The translations under genes were made by a program, and so were the position numbers. A stretch of 64,000 bases of DNA from Isoetes taiwanensis (Eukaryota > Streptophyta > Lycopodiopsida > Isoetales > Isoetaceae): NCBI GenBank assembly GCA_021234155.1, contig JAJEKV010000026.1, forward strand, positions 4,703,244-4,767,243, read 5' to 3'. This document shows, one piece after another, positions 46,741 to 58,349 of the stretch; the stretch's first letter is position 1; every line of letters begins with the position of its first letter. The notes beneath the pieces were generated by a model. It searched no databases, was not told the DNA's origin, and saw nothing but the letters and a program-made list of their open reading frames with translations.

Positions 46741-49700
46741 ATTATGAGTAACTACGGCTCAAACCATGAGCAAGAGCAATATGAACATCGAATTTGGTAT
46801 CCACTTTTAGTTTTGCCAAGTTTAGCATTTTTTGTCCTGTGGTCTCCATAACTAATAGAGTACATGCATTAGCTACGAAAATGGCTACGAAAGTACAAAT
46901 GCAATTTAAATAGAAACGAGATGCAGATATACCTTGATCTTGTATGTGTTTGAAGTTGCCCATGAGATTATAAAAGAGATGGTAGTTGCTTTCCTAACGC
47001 AGATTATGCCCGTATGCAGACATGTTTATTCGCTGTGTCATCATTCATTGCCAGTTACATCAATCAGAGGTGCATTGCCAATTGCTACATTCCCCTAAGT
47101 CCTAAGGCAATACTGGCCCTAAGTTTCATCAGCAGAGAAACAATGGTATACGTTTCTGGTGCATACAATTGCGAAAATTAATAAACCTTGTCATATATTA
47201 TCTTCTGGGGCGGGCTGCCATCAAACAAAATATTAAACTCTCATAGTATCGTTAGAAAGCAGTCGAGTTCTACCCGGAGAGTAGCTCAAGCTTTAACCTG
47301 GGGCAAAATAAATAAACCGAAGCATCTAAGAAGATGCTATGGCAAGATCTCCGAGGGATGTACCAAATCAGAGAAGACCTCGGGAGGAACTTTAAGCCAA
47401 AGCAACAGAAATTTAGATGTCGAAGATAGCCTAAGGCCCACGGGAGGCCACATTTTCACTTGAAGGGCGATGACTCATCGTAATAGATAAGCCGTGAGAA
47501 ATCACAAACCGCCGACCGTAATGAGATGGTGCTTCTTGATTTCAAATGTGAGAACAGTTCATAAGCAGGAACTCGTCTTTGTCGTAATAATATTAATGGC
47601 GTACAACATCCCATAGCATCCGATAGCATGATTGGCGCTTAATTTGCTCTGTATGTGTAACTCACACTAATTAGATGAATTTTTGAAATTAGATTCCGCA
47701 GCCGTTGAAAAGCAAAATACCTTTAGAGGACCTAAACCGGCTTTATAAAAAAGAAGAGTCGGATGGCATGCAAGATCGCCCCCGATTACGTGAAGTTCTC
47801 GCTTCAAGAATGCAACCACTAATGTGATATTTTGGAACTATTAATGAAAGAACCTGCTGGTTTTGCCCACCTAGATGTATATATTGAATGGCCCGATATG
47901 AGAGGTCAAGGTATGAATCGGGCCCAAAGCACATCCTACCTTTCATTTTACATAGGCCATATATGCTTAATAAGGAACGCCATGTGCCTTTGTAGGCCTT
48001 TGTGGACGCCAGTTTTACCTATACATTTTATCCATTCTAAGAACACCTCTTTTAGGCTTAGGCCAAGTCCACATAGTTTTCGGGATTCCAAGCACTTAGA
48101 ATTTGGGAAACAACCGCCTAACCAAGTTGCTGCCCAACTAGTTAGTCTCACTCATATTGGAGACATATGCCTTGTCATCCAAATTCTTCATCCGCTTCCA
48201 CAAAATTATCCCTAGTGTCACAAATTTATACTCAAGTATTTAGGCAAAAGGAAGATCCAAAAATCGACTATACATACCAATAAACATGTAGCATACCCCG
48301 ATCTTTATTGATCCTTCTCGTTATCCCGCGAATGGAAGCAAAATATCATCAAACGTAAGAGGAAAATAATATCATGGGATGTCCTTAACGCTTTGATTCT
48401 AAACCATAACGCGGTTTGGTAAGATATTTGGTGCACTTTACACCTACTCTCAGCATGTGATCCGCTGTAACTCAATGCAGACTTATGTTCAAATTTTGCT
48501 TCGAGGTAACATTTCTAAGCACCACAGCTTAAAGATGTAAAGATGTTTGAAGACACTTTTCTTGTTGCAACAAAAGCACAGACTGCCTATAAATCAAGAT
48601 GCATACAGCACAGCCTTCAATATTGAAATCATTAAGTTCTATGGCATCTCATAAAGAGCCATACTGATATCATATGTACCGCATTAATCCATCCTCAGCC
48701 CTTGATGATCTCACTTCAAATATATACATAAGCCGCGATAAAGACTAGGGCAAAGTATGTCGGTGGGTATCAAAAGCAGCGCCCCGACACAGCCGACAAA
48801 GACTCATATAGCACCCCATATGGCGTTTTGTTTAAGGTGTTACCGGAACAGTACTACGGTAATTAGGTAATCATGAAATATGTAATAACTCCAAATCAAT
48901 AACAAGTGGAATACTTCATGATAGAATAGTACATCCGTGGTGGCCGATCTATGTCAGCCGCTTTTTGATACTCACCAGTATACTTTTGCCAGAACATATA
49001 GATAAATCAAAAAGCATAGGATAGAAGAACTGCCTACCATAAGAGTAAAAATAGCGTGCTCCATCATCGTAATAGCTGGAAAAATAACGCGTTTTCCTGG
49101 CTTAAGATCTTCAGAGGGAAATACCAAGCTCGAGGTAAAAAGAAACAGAATAAACCTTCAATAATCTAATTTGTATCGAGAAGTGACGCCGATCTTAGAA
49201 GGGTTTGCAGCTTGTGCATTTCGCTTCAGATTGCTTCTTCTAAGCATCCGATACGATGGGCCATCCAAATTCGTTAATGGGTCCGGACTGAGAAGCCTCA
49301 GATCCGCCTCATGGAATGGCAACAAAAACCTAAGCCAGCCCAATTGAATGGCAACAAAACCTAAGCCGTCTGACTTAGGCCGACCAAATTCCTCGGGCCG
49401 CCGACCCAGGGTCGATCCAAATCCAGAATTACGTAATAAATATAATATAGGATGAATTAACAAATTATGAATTATGCATCATGTTAGCTTCCATGTTGAA
49501 TTATGGATGCTTAGAGTTCTAAGTTACACTCTGGTGTCATGATTAGCTCCAACACTTGCTCTTTCTAAGAAGGGGATGAATATAAAGAACTAAAGTTCCT
49601 TTTTTTTCCAATTCCGAGGCTGATGTCTGTGCCACTAGTTGCATCATCGCATCTGCCAGAATATGTAAAGTTAATCAATCACATTGGAAACAAATAGGAT

Positions 49701-49865
49701 TCGAGATTTAAAGAAGACAAAAAAACAAGAACAAGAACATATACGAAGAAAACAAAAATTCCATCAGGCGCCAGGTGTTGATAATGCTAAAGCAAAAAAC
49801 TCTACAAAGTGAAGAAAAGCATAAGCTTTGTCTCGGGCGCCATTTCAACTAATAAACGTCGTTTC
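46741..49865. other. Unassigned 3.1 kb
   Basis: Short frames at 47,188-47,463 (+), 47,743-48,215 (both strands) and 49,158-49,463 (-), none recognised. A minus-strand hydrophobic stretch of about 25 residues near 48,985-49,065 could be a membrane segment by composition only. The region could hold introns and exons of an unrecognised minus-strand gene. Confidence 0.25.
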
Positions 49866-50460
49866 TGTTGGATTCTAGTGCTTGTCATGCCTATGTGATG
49901 GTTGATGGCTAGGTACATGTGGCAGTCACATATAAAAACACATGGATTATTTCAAGCTATTATGTTTGCATGCTAAGGATATTTTTAAAGAGGTAAGCAA
50001 AAGAAAGAAATGAAACGTGAAAGCAAAAAGCAAATATTGGTTATTGGTCAAGCAAGTGAACTAAGCAGCCTTTGAGTCTGACTGCGAATCCAAGCAAAAT
50101 GGAAAGCCTGGATTTGCCGGAGAGTGTCACCGAATTTGTCTTGAAGGATTCGCTCTGCGGTAATCGCCAAAATTGCATCTATAAGGAAACGCCCCCGAGA
50201 TTAGAAGAAGAATCGATCTACTTGCGTCAAGCAGGCAGCTGATTTAAATTGTCTTCAACAAAAGCATTCCGTGTTCTCAAGCTTTTTTCTTATTCAAGGT
50301 TATCCAAAGATTGATCTTACCCTTCCGTTAAGCCTCGCGGTGGTTAATCCGCGGTGAAACAATTTGTGCGGCCGCTAATCCTTTGTGGATTTTGAAGTAA
50401 GAATTTTAAAAGGAGAAGAGGTAGGAGATTGAGCTGCGGTGTTCTTTATCCTGGTTCAAT
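49866..50460 (+). repeat. Candidate 5' LTR of the copia element
   Basis: Starts TGTTGGATTCTAG; the 3' end of the element also opens a LTR with TGTTGG directly after its polypurine tract (54,677). The right edge and primer-binding site could not be fixed; a TGGTATCAGAG-type site is not seen. Placement rests on the six shared bases and on lying just before gag. Confidence 0.4.
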
Positions 50461-50526
50461 TCCCCGACTCAAAAGCTTCGCTTCTATCATCCGGGTGCAT
50501 CGTGAGCTTTGAGTTCAGTAAAGGAG

Positions 50527-53500
50527 ATGGCACAGTCAAAGTTGCCGCCTAATATTAGCCGTACAGTCTACAAGGAGGCCTGTGTTTTCGCCATGGAAGA
50601 AAGCAGAAAAAGCATTAGGAAGTCAAGGGCTTGCATTGCGGAGACCCTTAATTAAACCGAAGCAGCAGGAAGATTACAATAAAGACCACTGGAGGAGCCA
50701 TCCTAAGGAAATAGCTCGTGCTAAAGGTATTATTATTTCCAAACTTGGTTATGGAATTATAGCTTCTATTCATCATAAGGAGTCCACGAGGAGATGTGGG
50801 TAATATTTATCAATGAATATGAAAATTGCCGATCTCAAATATATAAATTCAGGAACAAGAACTAAGAATGCTCAAGTATGTCGAGGTAAGGATTTGGTGA
50901 AATTGTTTGATAAAATGGAAGGCATATTTATGGATTTAGATTATGCTGCTCCCCTCTCTATTCAACAAAATATACATATCGCATATGTTTGCCGAATATG
51001 ATGAAAAATATTACTTCATTAATTCGCACTAATCGCGAAAAACTAAGGAAGAAGCATTAAGTAATCGCAAGAACCGGCTACACAAAGAGAAGCAAGAAGA
51101 GATTATAATCACTGAGAGAGTATTTTATATACCTAAAGAGGGAGAGGGAGAAATAAAGAGGCAAAGGATGTGATATGTTATGGATGTGGAGAGAGTGGTC
51201 ATCAAACCAAACTGCTCATCGATAGCAGGTCGCATACGTTATGTTTGTGGGGAAGGAGGACATCTGCAAATATGTGTTCAAGAAAAGGAAGAGGTCGTGG
51301 AAGCTTTAGGAGATCCTCATCTTCAGCAGAGGAACTTCTGTAAGGACAAAGGACCTTTCAAAACCAACTATAGGTCGTGGTATCAATCAAGAAATTCCTC
51401 AAGAAGAGGTAAATTCATTTATGTTATCAAGTACTGGCGATGAAAATTTGGCTAACCTTTTGTATGTAGATTCTCGATACCGAAAATCCATGATGGGAAG
51501 TTCACAAATATTAAAAGATATTCCAGTAAGCCCAACATGTAATGTGATGGCTAATGGCTTAAGAACAAGAAGTAGAAGGGGGTGTGGCTTGTTAGAGCTT
51601 GAAGGAGAAGATGGAAGTGTAATATCTATTGATAATGTCTTGTGTGTTCCAGGAGTGGTGAAAAAACTTAATTTCAGAAGGCCGGATTTGGTAGATAAAG
51701 ATTATATATCGCTTGATAAGCATTACGTGCATAGTACATAATAACGTAAACGCTTTGCATTATATGCAAAAGAGTTGGAATCGGGTTTGAATTTTGGTCC
51801 AAAAGTGTAAACATGCTATTGCTTGAAGTTGAAAATAATAAATCAATAGAATTATGGCATCAACGCTAGGTCACACAAATCCTGAAAAATATAATCTTAT
51901 GAAGAAGCATAAGATAATCGAAAAGACTTAGATGTTACGTAGGAGCATTGCTACGGAAGGCTTGACTCACCTTGTCATGGTTGCATTGCTGGGCAAACAA
52001 AGAAAGCCTTTTCCTAAGCAAAGTGAACGAAATGAAAGTGAGAAGCTAGCTTGGCACACTCCATGTATGTGGGCCTATGAGAGTTAGAAGCGAGGGCAAA
52101 TATTACTTTGTATCATTTATTGATGATTATTCAAGAAAATCTAATGGTATTTTCTAAGTCATAAAAGCCAGCATTCAATTCATTCAAAGCTTATCTTGCG
52201 TATTGAACGAGAAATCGGGTGTGCTTTCAAAATGCTTAAGGTCGCATTTAGGGGAGAATACTTATCGACGAAGCCAGCGGCTTTGTGCGTAAAAAGGAAT
52301 TAAAAAGACAGCTGATTACGTATTGGACTCCTCAAAGAAAAATGGTGTCTCCGAGAGGAAAAATCATCAAAGAATGGAAGCAATACGTAATGCTAGCTAT
52401 GCGGTGTGTCTTCCAAACTTCTTTTATAAGCGTAAGCCGTGAATACAAATTTTTATGTACAAAACAAAATCTCGAGCAAGGCCTTAGAAGGTAAAGTTCC
52501 ATGAGCTTTGGACAGTAAGCCTAATCAGAAAAGAATTTAAAGTTTTCTGGATGTTTAGCTTATGCAAAAATAATGGAAGAGAATAGGTCAAAGTTGGATG
52601 ATAAAAAGTAGAGAAACTTACTTTGTTGGATATGATAGTTTGTCAAAAGGATATAGACTTTATGACCCAAAGAAAAGAGCAGAATTGTTAGTCGAGCGTC
52701 ATTTTCTTTGAAAATGTATTATATAAAGATCGATTTCACAATAAGCAAGATCAAGATGCGTGGAGATATTGACCCGAACCTAATTATTTTGATGATGGGG
52801 AAGAAGAAACAGAACCATTGCCGACATACTAACCAAATGCATATAAGAAGAACAACTCAACACTTACATCACACCGAAAGCATGGTGATGAAGAAATAGA
52901 ACCAGCTCCTCAAAGACTAATGGGCGAGGAGAAGAACTGCTGCACTACTTAAAGAAGGAATAACATCTGACAAAGACAATATGGAAGGGATGAGACCGAA
53001 GAAGCATGAGGAGATGCAACTCGGAAGAGAGAAGCATTAACACATGAAGAGATTGAAGAAAGTGATCGTATCACCGGCCTATGACTGTGGTTAGAATCGC
53101 ATATTCAACTAACTATACGAAGCCGAAAGCCCCGAAATGTGATAAATGGAAACATGCTATGATGGAATTGCCTTTGAACGCACTAAACATATAAACTAGT
53201 TGATTTAATCTTAATAATAGAAATGTTGTTGGAAACAAGTGGATTTTAGAATTAAACAAAATTTATGGATGCGAAAATCCAAAGCCGCAGACTAGTAGCA
53301 AAAAGGCATTTCACACAACAGCGGTATTGATTATGATGAAATCCTTTCCTATTGTTGCCATCATATTAGAGCTGACATTATGGCTATTGCTAACATGCAC
53401 AATTTAGAATTGCATCATATGGATGTTAAGCATTTACCGCTTAAAATGCGGCACTTGAATGAGGAGATTTTATATGGAGCAACCTCCTCGATATGAGATT

Positions 53501-54560
53501 GATGGGGATAAAGTTTGAACCGCATATGCCTATGGTCTAAGGCAAGCACCACTCAAGAATGGTATGTATGTCTTGACAATCATCATTTGAAGGCACATAG
53601 ATTTGAAAAAATTAAACATGGATGGAAATGTGTATGCTCCATAGAGATTCGAGGTCATTTTGCATAATCGCTGGTATGTAGATGATTGTGCTTTCCGGCA
53701 GCAATAATACAATTGCTTAAAATGTTGCAAGGATATTTTAAAGCAAAGGTTTGATGATGACTTGGGGAACTGAAACAGCTTATTAGGTATGGAAGTTTAT
53801 AGACATAGGAAAAAATGGATTTATAGCTATTACTCTAAAAGGAATATTCTTAGGTATGCTTTAAAAGGTTTAAATTGAAGAATGCAACCCTCGCTAGCAC
53901 CCAAGAGCATCCGGCAAAAGAATCAGCTCAAATGTGTCCGAAAAACGTAAGAAGAAAGACTATTATGATGAATCGACCTATAGAGAGCTTATTGGGTGTC
54001 TTCACATGTATCAAACTGCATACCCGCCCGACATTTCCCCATATGGAGTAAATTATGTTGTCAATTTCTAAACAATCCCGTGAAGGACATTTGAAATGTG
54101 CAAAACGTATTCTAAGGTTTTAAAGGCACTCTAAACTATGGACTTATTTTCTCGTGATGCCACCATGGTAAAATTGGAAAGTCTATCGTTTTGAAGGTTT
54201 TGCGATGCAGATTGGGGTGGTGATGTGGATACACGTAGTCGAGATCGTGATATGCTTGCTTACTAGGCAAGACAGCCTATCGCTTTGAAAAGTGGGGCAA
54301 ACAAACCTCTATTGCTCTTTCTACCAAGCAGGTTTGTGCATGCTTGCTTCTAGAGAAATAATTTGGCTTAGGCGACATTTTGCACTAGGCCTAGTACGTA
54401 GAAAGCCAACACCATTATATTGTGGATAATACAAGCCGTATTGCCATGACTAAAAATCCAGTTTGGTTACGAAAGAACAAAACATATTGAGTCGCGATAA
54501 TCACTTCACAATGATCATGTGAAAAGTGGGGAAATAGCTGTAATTATTATGACCTACAGA
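50527..54560 (+). pseudogene. Ty1/copia retrotransposon gag-pol relic
   Basis: Decayed polyprotein in the copia order gag-PR-INT-RT-RNase H. Gag starts at an ATG (MAQSKLPPNISR) at 50,527. Two zinc knuckles lie at 51,176-51,217 (CYGCGESGH) and 51,235-51,277 (YVCGEGGHLQIC). Protease is at 51,460-51,740 (YVDSRYRKSMMGSSQ, VSIDNVLCVPGVVK-type), where the catalytic D survives but the following residues are altered. The pre-integrase LWHQR...GHTNPEKYNL is at 51,853-51,900, and integrase pieces include FVSFIDDYSRK (52,105-52,138). Reverse transcriptase runs 53,190-53,900 with LHHMDVK and an intact YVDD (53,675-53,686). RNase H is at 54,190-54,560 (DADWGGDVDTRSR). Many stops and frameshifts throughout. 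Confidence 0.9.
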
Positions 54561-54660
54561 CATGCAAAGGTGCAAGATATTTACAAAGGCTCACCGAATC
54601 CAAATTCAAAAATGTTTCAAAAAGAATTAGGGGTAGAAGATGTTGGGATTGTTATCACAT

Positions 54661-54682
54661 AGGTATGAGGGGAGATTGTTGG
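54661..54682 (+). promoter_or_regulatory. Copia polypurine tract and first 6 bp of 3' LTR
   Basis: AGGTATGAGGGGAGAT is the purine-rich primer for plus-strand DNA that precedes copia 3' LTRs. It is followed by TGTTGG, the start of the LTR, which is then cut off by the gypsy LTR at 54,683. Confidence 0.6.
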
Positions 54683-55192
54683 TGTTGAGGGTGGCCCTGC
54701 AAACCCTCAACTAGAATGGTAGGACCTCCAAAGTTGCTTCGTGCAACCACTTTGTGCCTTTAAAATATGAGATTGGCTCAAAATCTCCTCGCTGGCACCC
54801 ACTTCCCAAAAGATGCAAACACGTACCATGCTAATGCCACGTGATAAATGCCTCACCTCGCTTTTAAAACAAGGATGAAAATGATGCTTAAAGATGCCTA
54901 ATGCATGAATGCACAATTTTTCAACGAGCTGAGATACCCACCAATATCTAATTCTCCGACGGGTCAATTTCTTGGTCAATGTTCCAACAAGAGTCGGGTT
55001 TACGTGATGATTATGCAGTATTCTTTTAAGTTGGGGAACACTTGGGATCAATCAGCATTCTGGCAGATAAGTGCGTATTAATTTTTTCAAGGAAGATCAC
55101 AATAATTTGAGCTAGGATGATAAAAATGCCCCGATGTGACTGTGACTTTTAGTATCGAGACTAAATTATTTGATCTTTTTTTGATAATATCA
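54683..55192 (-). repeat. Gypsy 3' LTR
   Basis: Pairs with 63,388-63,904: TGTTGAGGGT, AACCTCAACTAGAATGG-like, GTTGCTTCGTGCAACCAC, CTTTAAAATATGAGATTGG, TTGGTCAATGTTCCAACAA, TTTTTTCAAGGAAGATCACA, TTTGATAATATCA. Bounded by TG and CA (TGATATTATC...CCTCAACA on minus). The shared sequence runs on a further 9 bp (ATGCAAGAG), so the outer edge is uncertain by about 10 bp. Confidence 0.85.
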
Positions 55193-58100
55193 ATGCAAGA
55201 GTTGTGCAAGAAATGAAGACCCGATATGTAGTGAAAAGAGGGAATGTGTTAATATTTAAGTAGCACTAGTAGCACTTCAAATTCCTTTTGACTTTTCACT
55301 TTAGAACACACGTAAATGCAACCTTCCACAAAGCTAAACTTAGGACTTTTATGCTTTTTTCTCTTCCTCAATAACAATGCAACTTTTCTAACATGAATCT
55401 TGAATGTTTAGCTTATCCTATGACAATTTTGTAAGATCAAAGACAATTCCTTGATGATTTATAAAGATTCAACATTACGAACACGAAATTATAGTGACAA
55501 GCTTTACTAAAGTCAGATTTTTCATTCACTTGATTCTCATGAAGGTAGTTTCATGATTCAAAAACGCCACGTATCGCGAGTATAGTATAAGCTCGTAACG
55601 GACAATATTTGATCAGCTTTACCGCTTCAATCGAGAAAGTAGCAGCAAGGAAGGTCAAATTTGCAAGCGTAAGATCGCCTGACATGTATTTCTGCCCCAT
55701 TGACTTCCAAATTTATGCCATTAAGCCCTGAATTAAATCTCGCTAGCCCTTTTGAAAACGCCGTTTCGTTTACTCTGCCAAATTTGATCGCATTCATTCG
55801 GCTATTTAGCTTCGTATGGGTTTCTTGAGGCCACATGTCAAATAGAGGAACTGCTAATGATTATAAAGCTGAAAAGTCGTTAAAAATCTGGTTCTCGCCC
55901 TCAAGTAAGATTTTAGGTTCTTGATTTTAATCGCGACAAATATCCCACAGCCGGAATGCAAAAAATAGCCACATAAATAGAGTTCTCGGAGGCCACGTTT
56001 TCTCGATTATGTTCTCCTCCCACGTACCAAAGTTCTGGCCAGAGCCGACTGGCACCGGGACGCACTGGCGAGGGATGATAGGTAGATAGATGGGGGTAGA
56101 TGTAGGTAGGGTTTTTACCATTTTTAAATGGGGCACATTTCCCAAGAAGGCCATTTAGAGGGTCAAATGAACTCTTTTTTCAATTTTTTTGTGCCACCGG
56201 GCATGTTTTGATGAGAGCTTTCTGTGTGATATCAACACAATCCGCACGAAGCATTTTGAATTTCCAATAAAAGGTATAAGTAAGTGACATGGAATGTTTT
56301 TTGGTGATGGCAATATGAGGGCTGATGTGGCTTGCTTGTTTCATGAACAACTTTTTCCCTAGTCAAAATGTCTTTGGTGAAGTGCGTAAAATGAAGTAAA
56401 GGTGATGTGGATGACATCGCGGGATGTGAGTGATGAAATGGCACATGAGGATGATGATGTGTGTGCCTTTTAGTTCTTGCCAACTTGGTACGATGATAAC
56501 TAGGAATCTTCCTTTTTGCATAAGTGAGCAATTTCTTTTGAACATAGGATTTTTGAAGCAAGTTCATTAAAATCCCCTCGCGCCTAAAGTGCAAGGACCT
56601 GCGTGAGCGAGGAAGACAAAATGGTGAAGATGATGATCCGATATTCCCGTTTCACACCGTGCTACGGCGACCATTAGGCCTTTTGCACCAATGGTCAACT
56701 CTTTGTCTCTGTACATAGGGATTTTGATGAGTGCTCATGGAAATGCCCCTATGTTCAAACTCTGTTTATCATGTGAACTTTGTGAATGAAGTATGGTGGA
56801 TGGAGCGTGTGTGCAACACTACGACCAGGGAGAAATAGGTATTGTCAATGTCAAGGCATGAGGTAACGAAGCATGGATCAAAGCAAGTAGGCAATAATGA
56901 GATGTGAGTGTAGCTAGAAGTATAGATTGCAATGGTGGCACAAGAATATGGGGATTGAGAAAATGGGCAATTCTTCAGATCCCCATCATCAAACTTATAA
57001 GCCTCAAATGTAGTGAAACCCATACCATGTAGTGAATTTTGCAGATCTTCAATGGGGTCCTTTAGATAAAGCTTTGATAGAAACCAAATCACCTCCTTCA
57101 TGATCCTTAAGTGAATGTCCTTCTTCGTTCTTGAAGCCCTGTTTTGCAGCTCTGATGGAGTCCCCGCCGCCCTGGAAGTCGTAAGTCTCAAACATCCTTT
57201 GTGTACCTAAGCTGAACGCATGCCGAAATGCGTCGATGGTTTCATGTCGCCATGGGTAAGATCACAAACGCGCTGCGCTGGTTCCCAATCAAGCGATTCC
57301 ACTTAGCTTAGTTTGCAAGAAGTGCTTATTGCCATGGTGGTTGGGATGAATGGCAATGGGGAATGTTGAAGTTTGGATATCAAGGATCATATGAGGGAAG
57401 GCCAGAGTGGAGCAAATGAAGATGAATGACTAAAAGGATACCGCGATGCACGTAATTGTGTTAGTGAATAGACTTTAGCTGCCATGTGATTAAATGGTGG
57501 CAGCCTTCGTGGGCATGTATGAGGATTCAATGAGGAGATGTGAAATATGGATGTAGGCCATTGTTAACAGGGATGACAAATAGTGGAGCGAAAAGAAGGA
57601 TGCACTCGTGATGGAGAGATATAAATCATTAGCACAAGATGTCGGCCGGTGGTGAAAATGGAGGCAGTATGTGTGAAGAAGATGAATGAGGTGATGATAT
57701 GAAGATGAGTGAAAATGAATGATGTATTGAAGACTCAAGAGGATGCTCCTGCATGAAAAGCATATAAGATAAGCACATGTAAACACTGACTCCATCAAAA
57801 CTCGCGATTTCAGAATGTAATCTTCCGCGAAGCCAACATTAGAAACAAGGACTTTCTAACTACCGGTGAATCCCAAATTCATTTCTAAGATCAAACTGCT
57901 GAACTTCTTTTAAGGCAAACCATTTTAAACACACTTCTCTACCTAATTTTTGTCTTTTCTATAAATGTCTTTCAATCATGACTGCTAAACTAGCAACATA
58001 TCTTATTTTAACATTAACTACCCACTTTTCTTTGACATATTCTATTCAAATAAGCCGAGGGCAACATGTTGTTACGCGACTCTTTAAATGCAAGTGATGT
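55193..58100 (-). other. Gypsy 3' internal region, no recognised domain
   Basis: About 2.9 kb between integrase and the 3' LTR. Several minus-strand frames (55,927-56,154, 56,232-56,594, 56,769-57,191, 57,490-57,798), the last rich in His, Ser and Tyr. None matches a family I know. Large plant gypsy elements often carry long 3' spacers; an accessory ORF cannot be excluded. Confidence 0.45.
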
Positions 58101-58349
58101 TGATGGGATTTGGTAGCACCGTTTCCTGGAAATGCATCTCAACCAAGTAGGGAGTCTGACCGTACCGCCCCTCGCAACTTCAAAGGGCCTTCCCATAGTT
58201 CCTCAAATTTGCCCCCAAGACAACCTCCTTTGCCTTGTTCCATTTTTAGACCAGCCTCCATCTTCAATGTACCTTGAAGTTTGTGTGCAGCCTTGAATGC
58301 TGCCAAATCCTTGGCCTTCTTTCAATAATATAGCATTTTCAGCCATACC

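Noticed and set aside
50455-50475. GGTTCAATTCC resembling a tRNA B box just before copia gag
   Set aside because: No A box at a suitable distance and no tRNA-like folding around it; probably chance within the LTR/leader.
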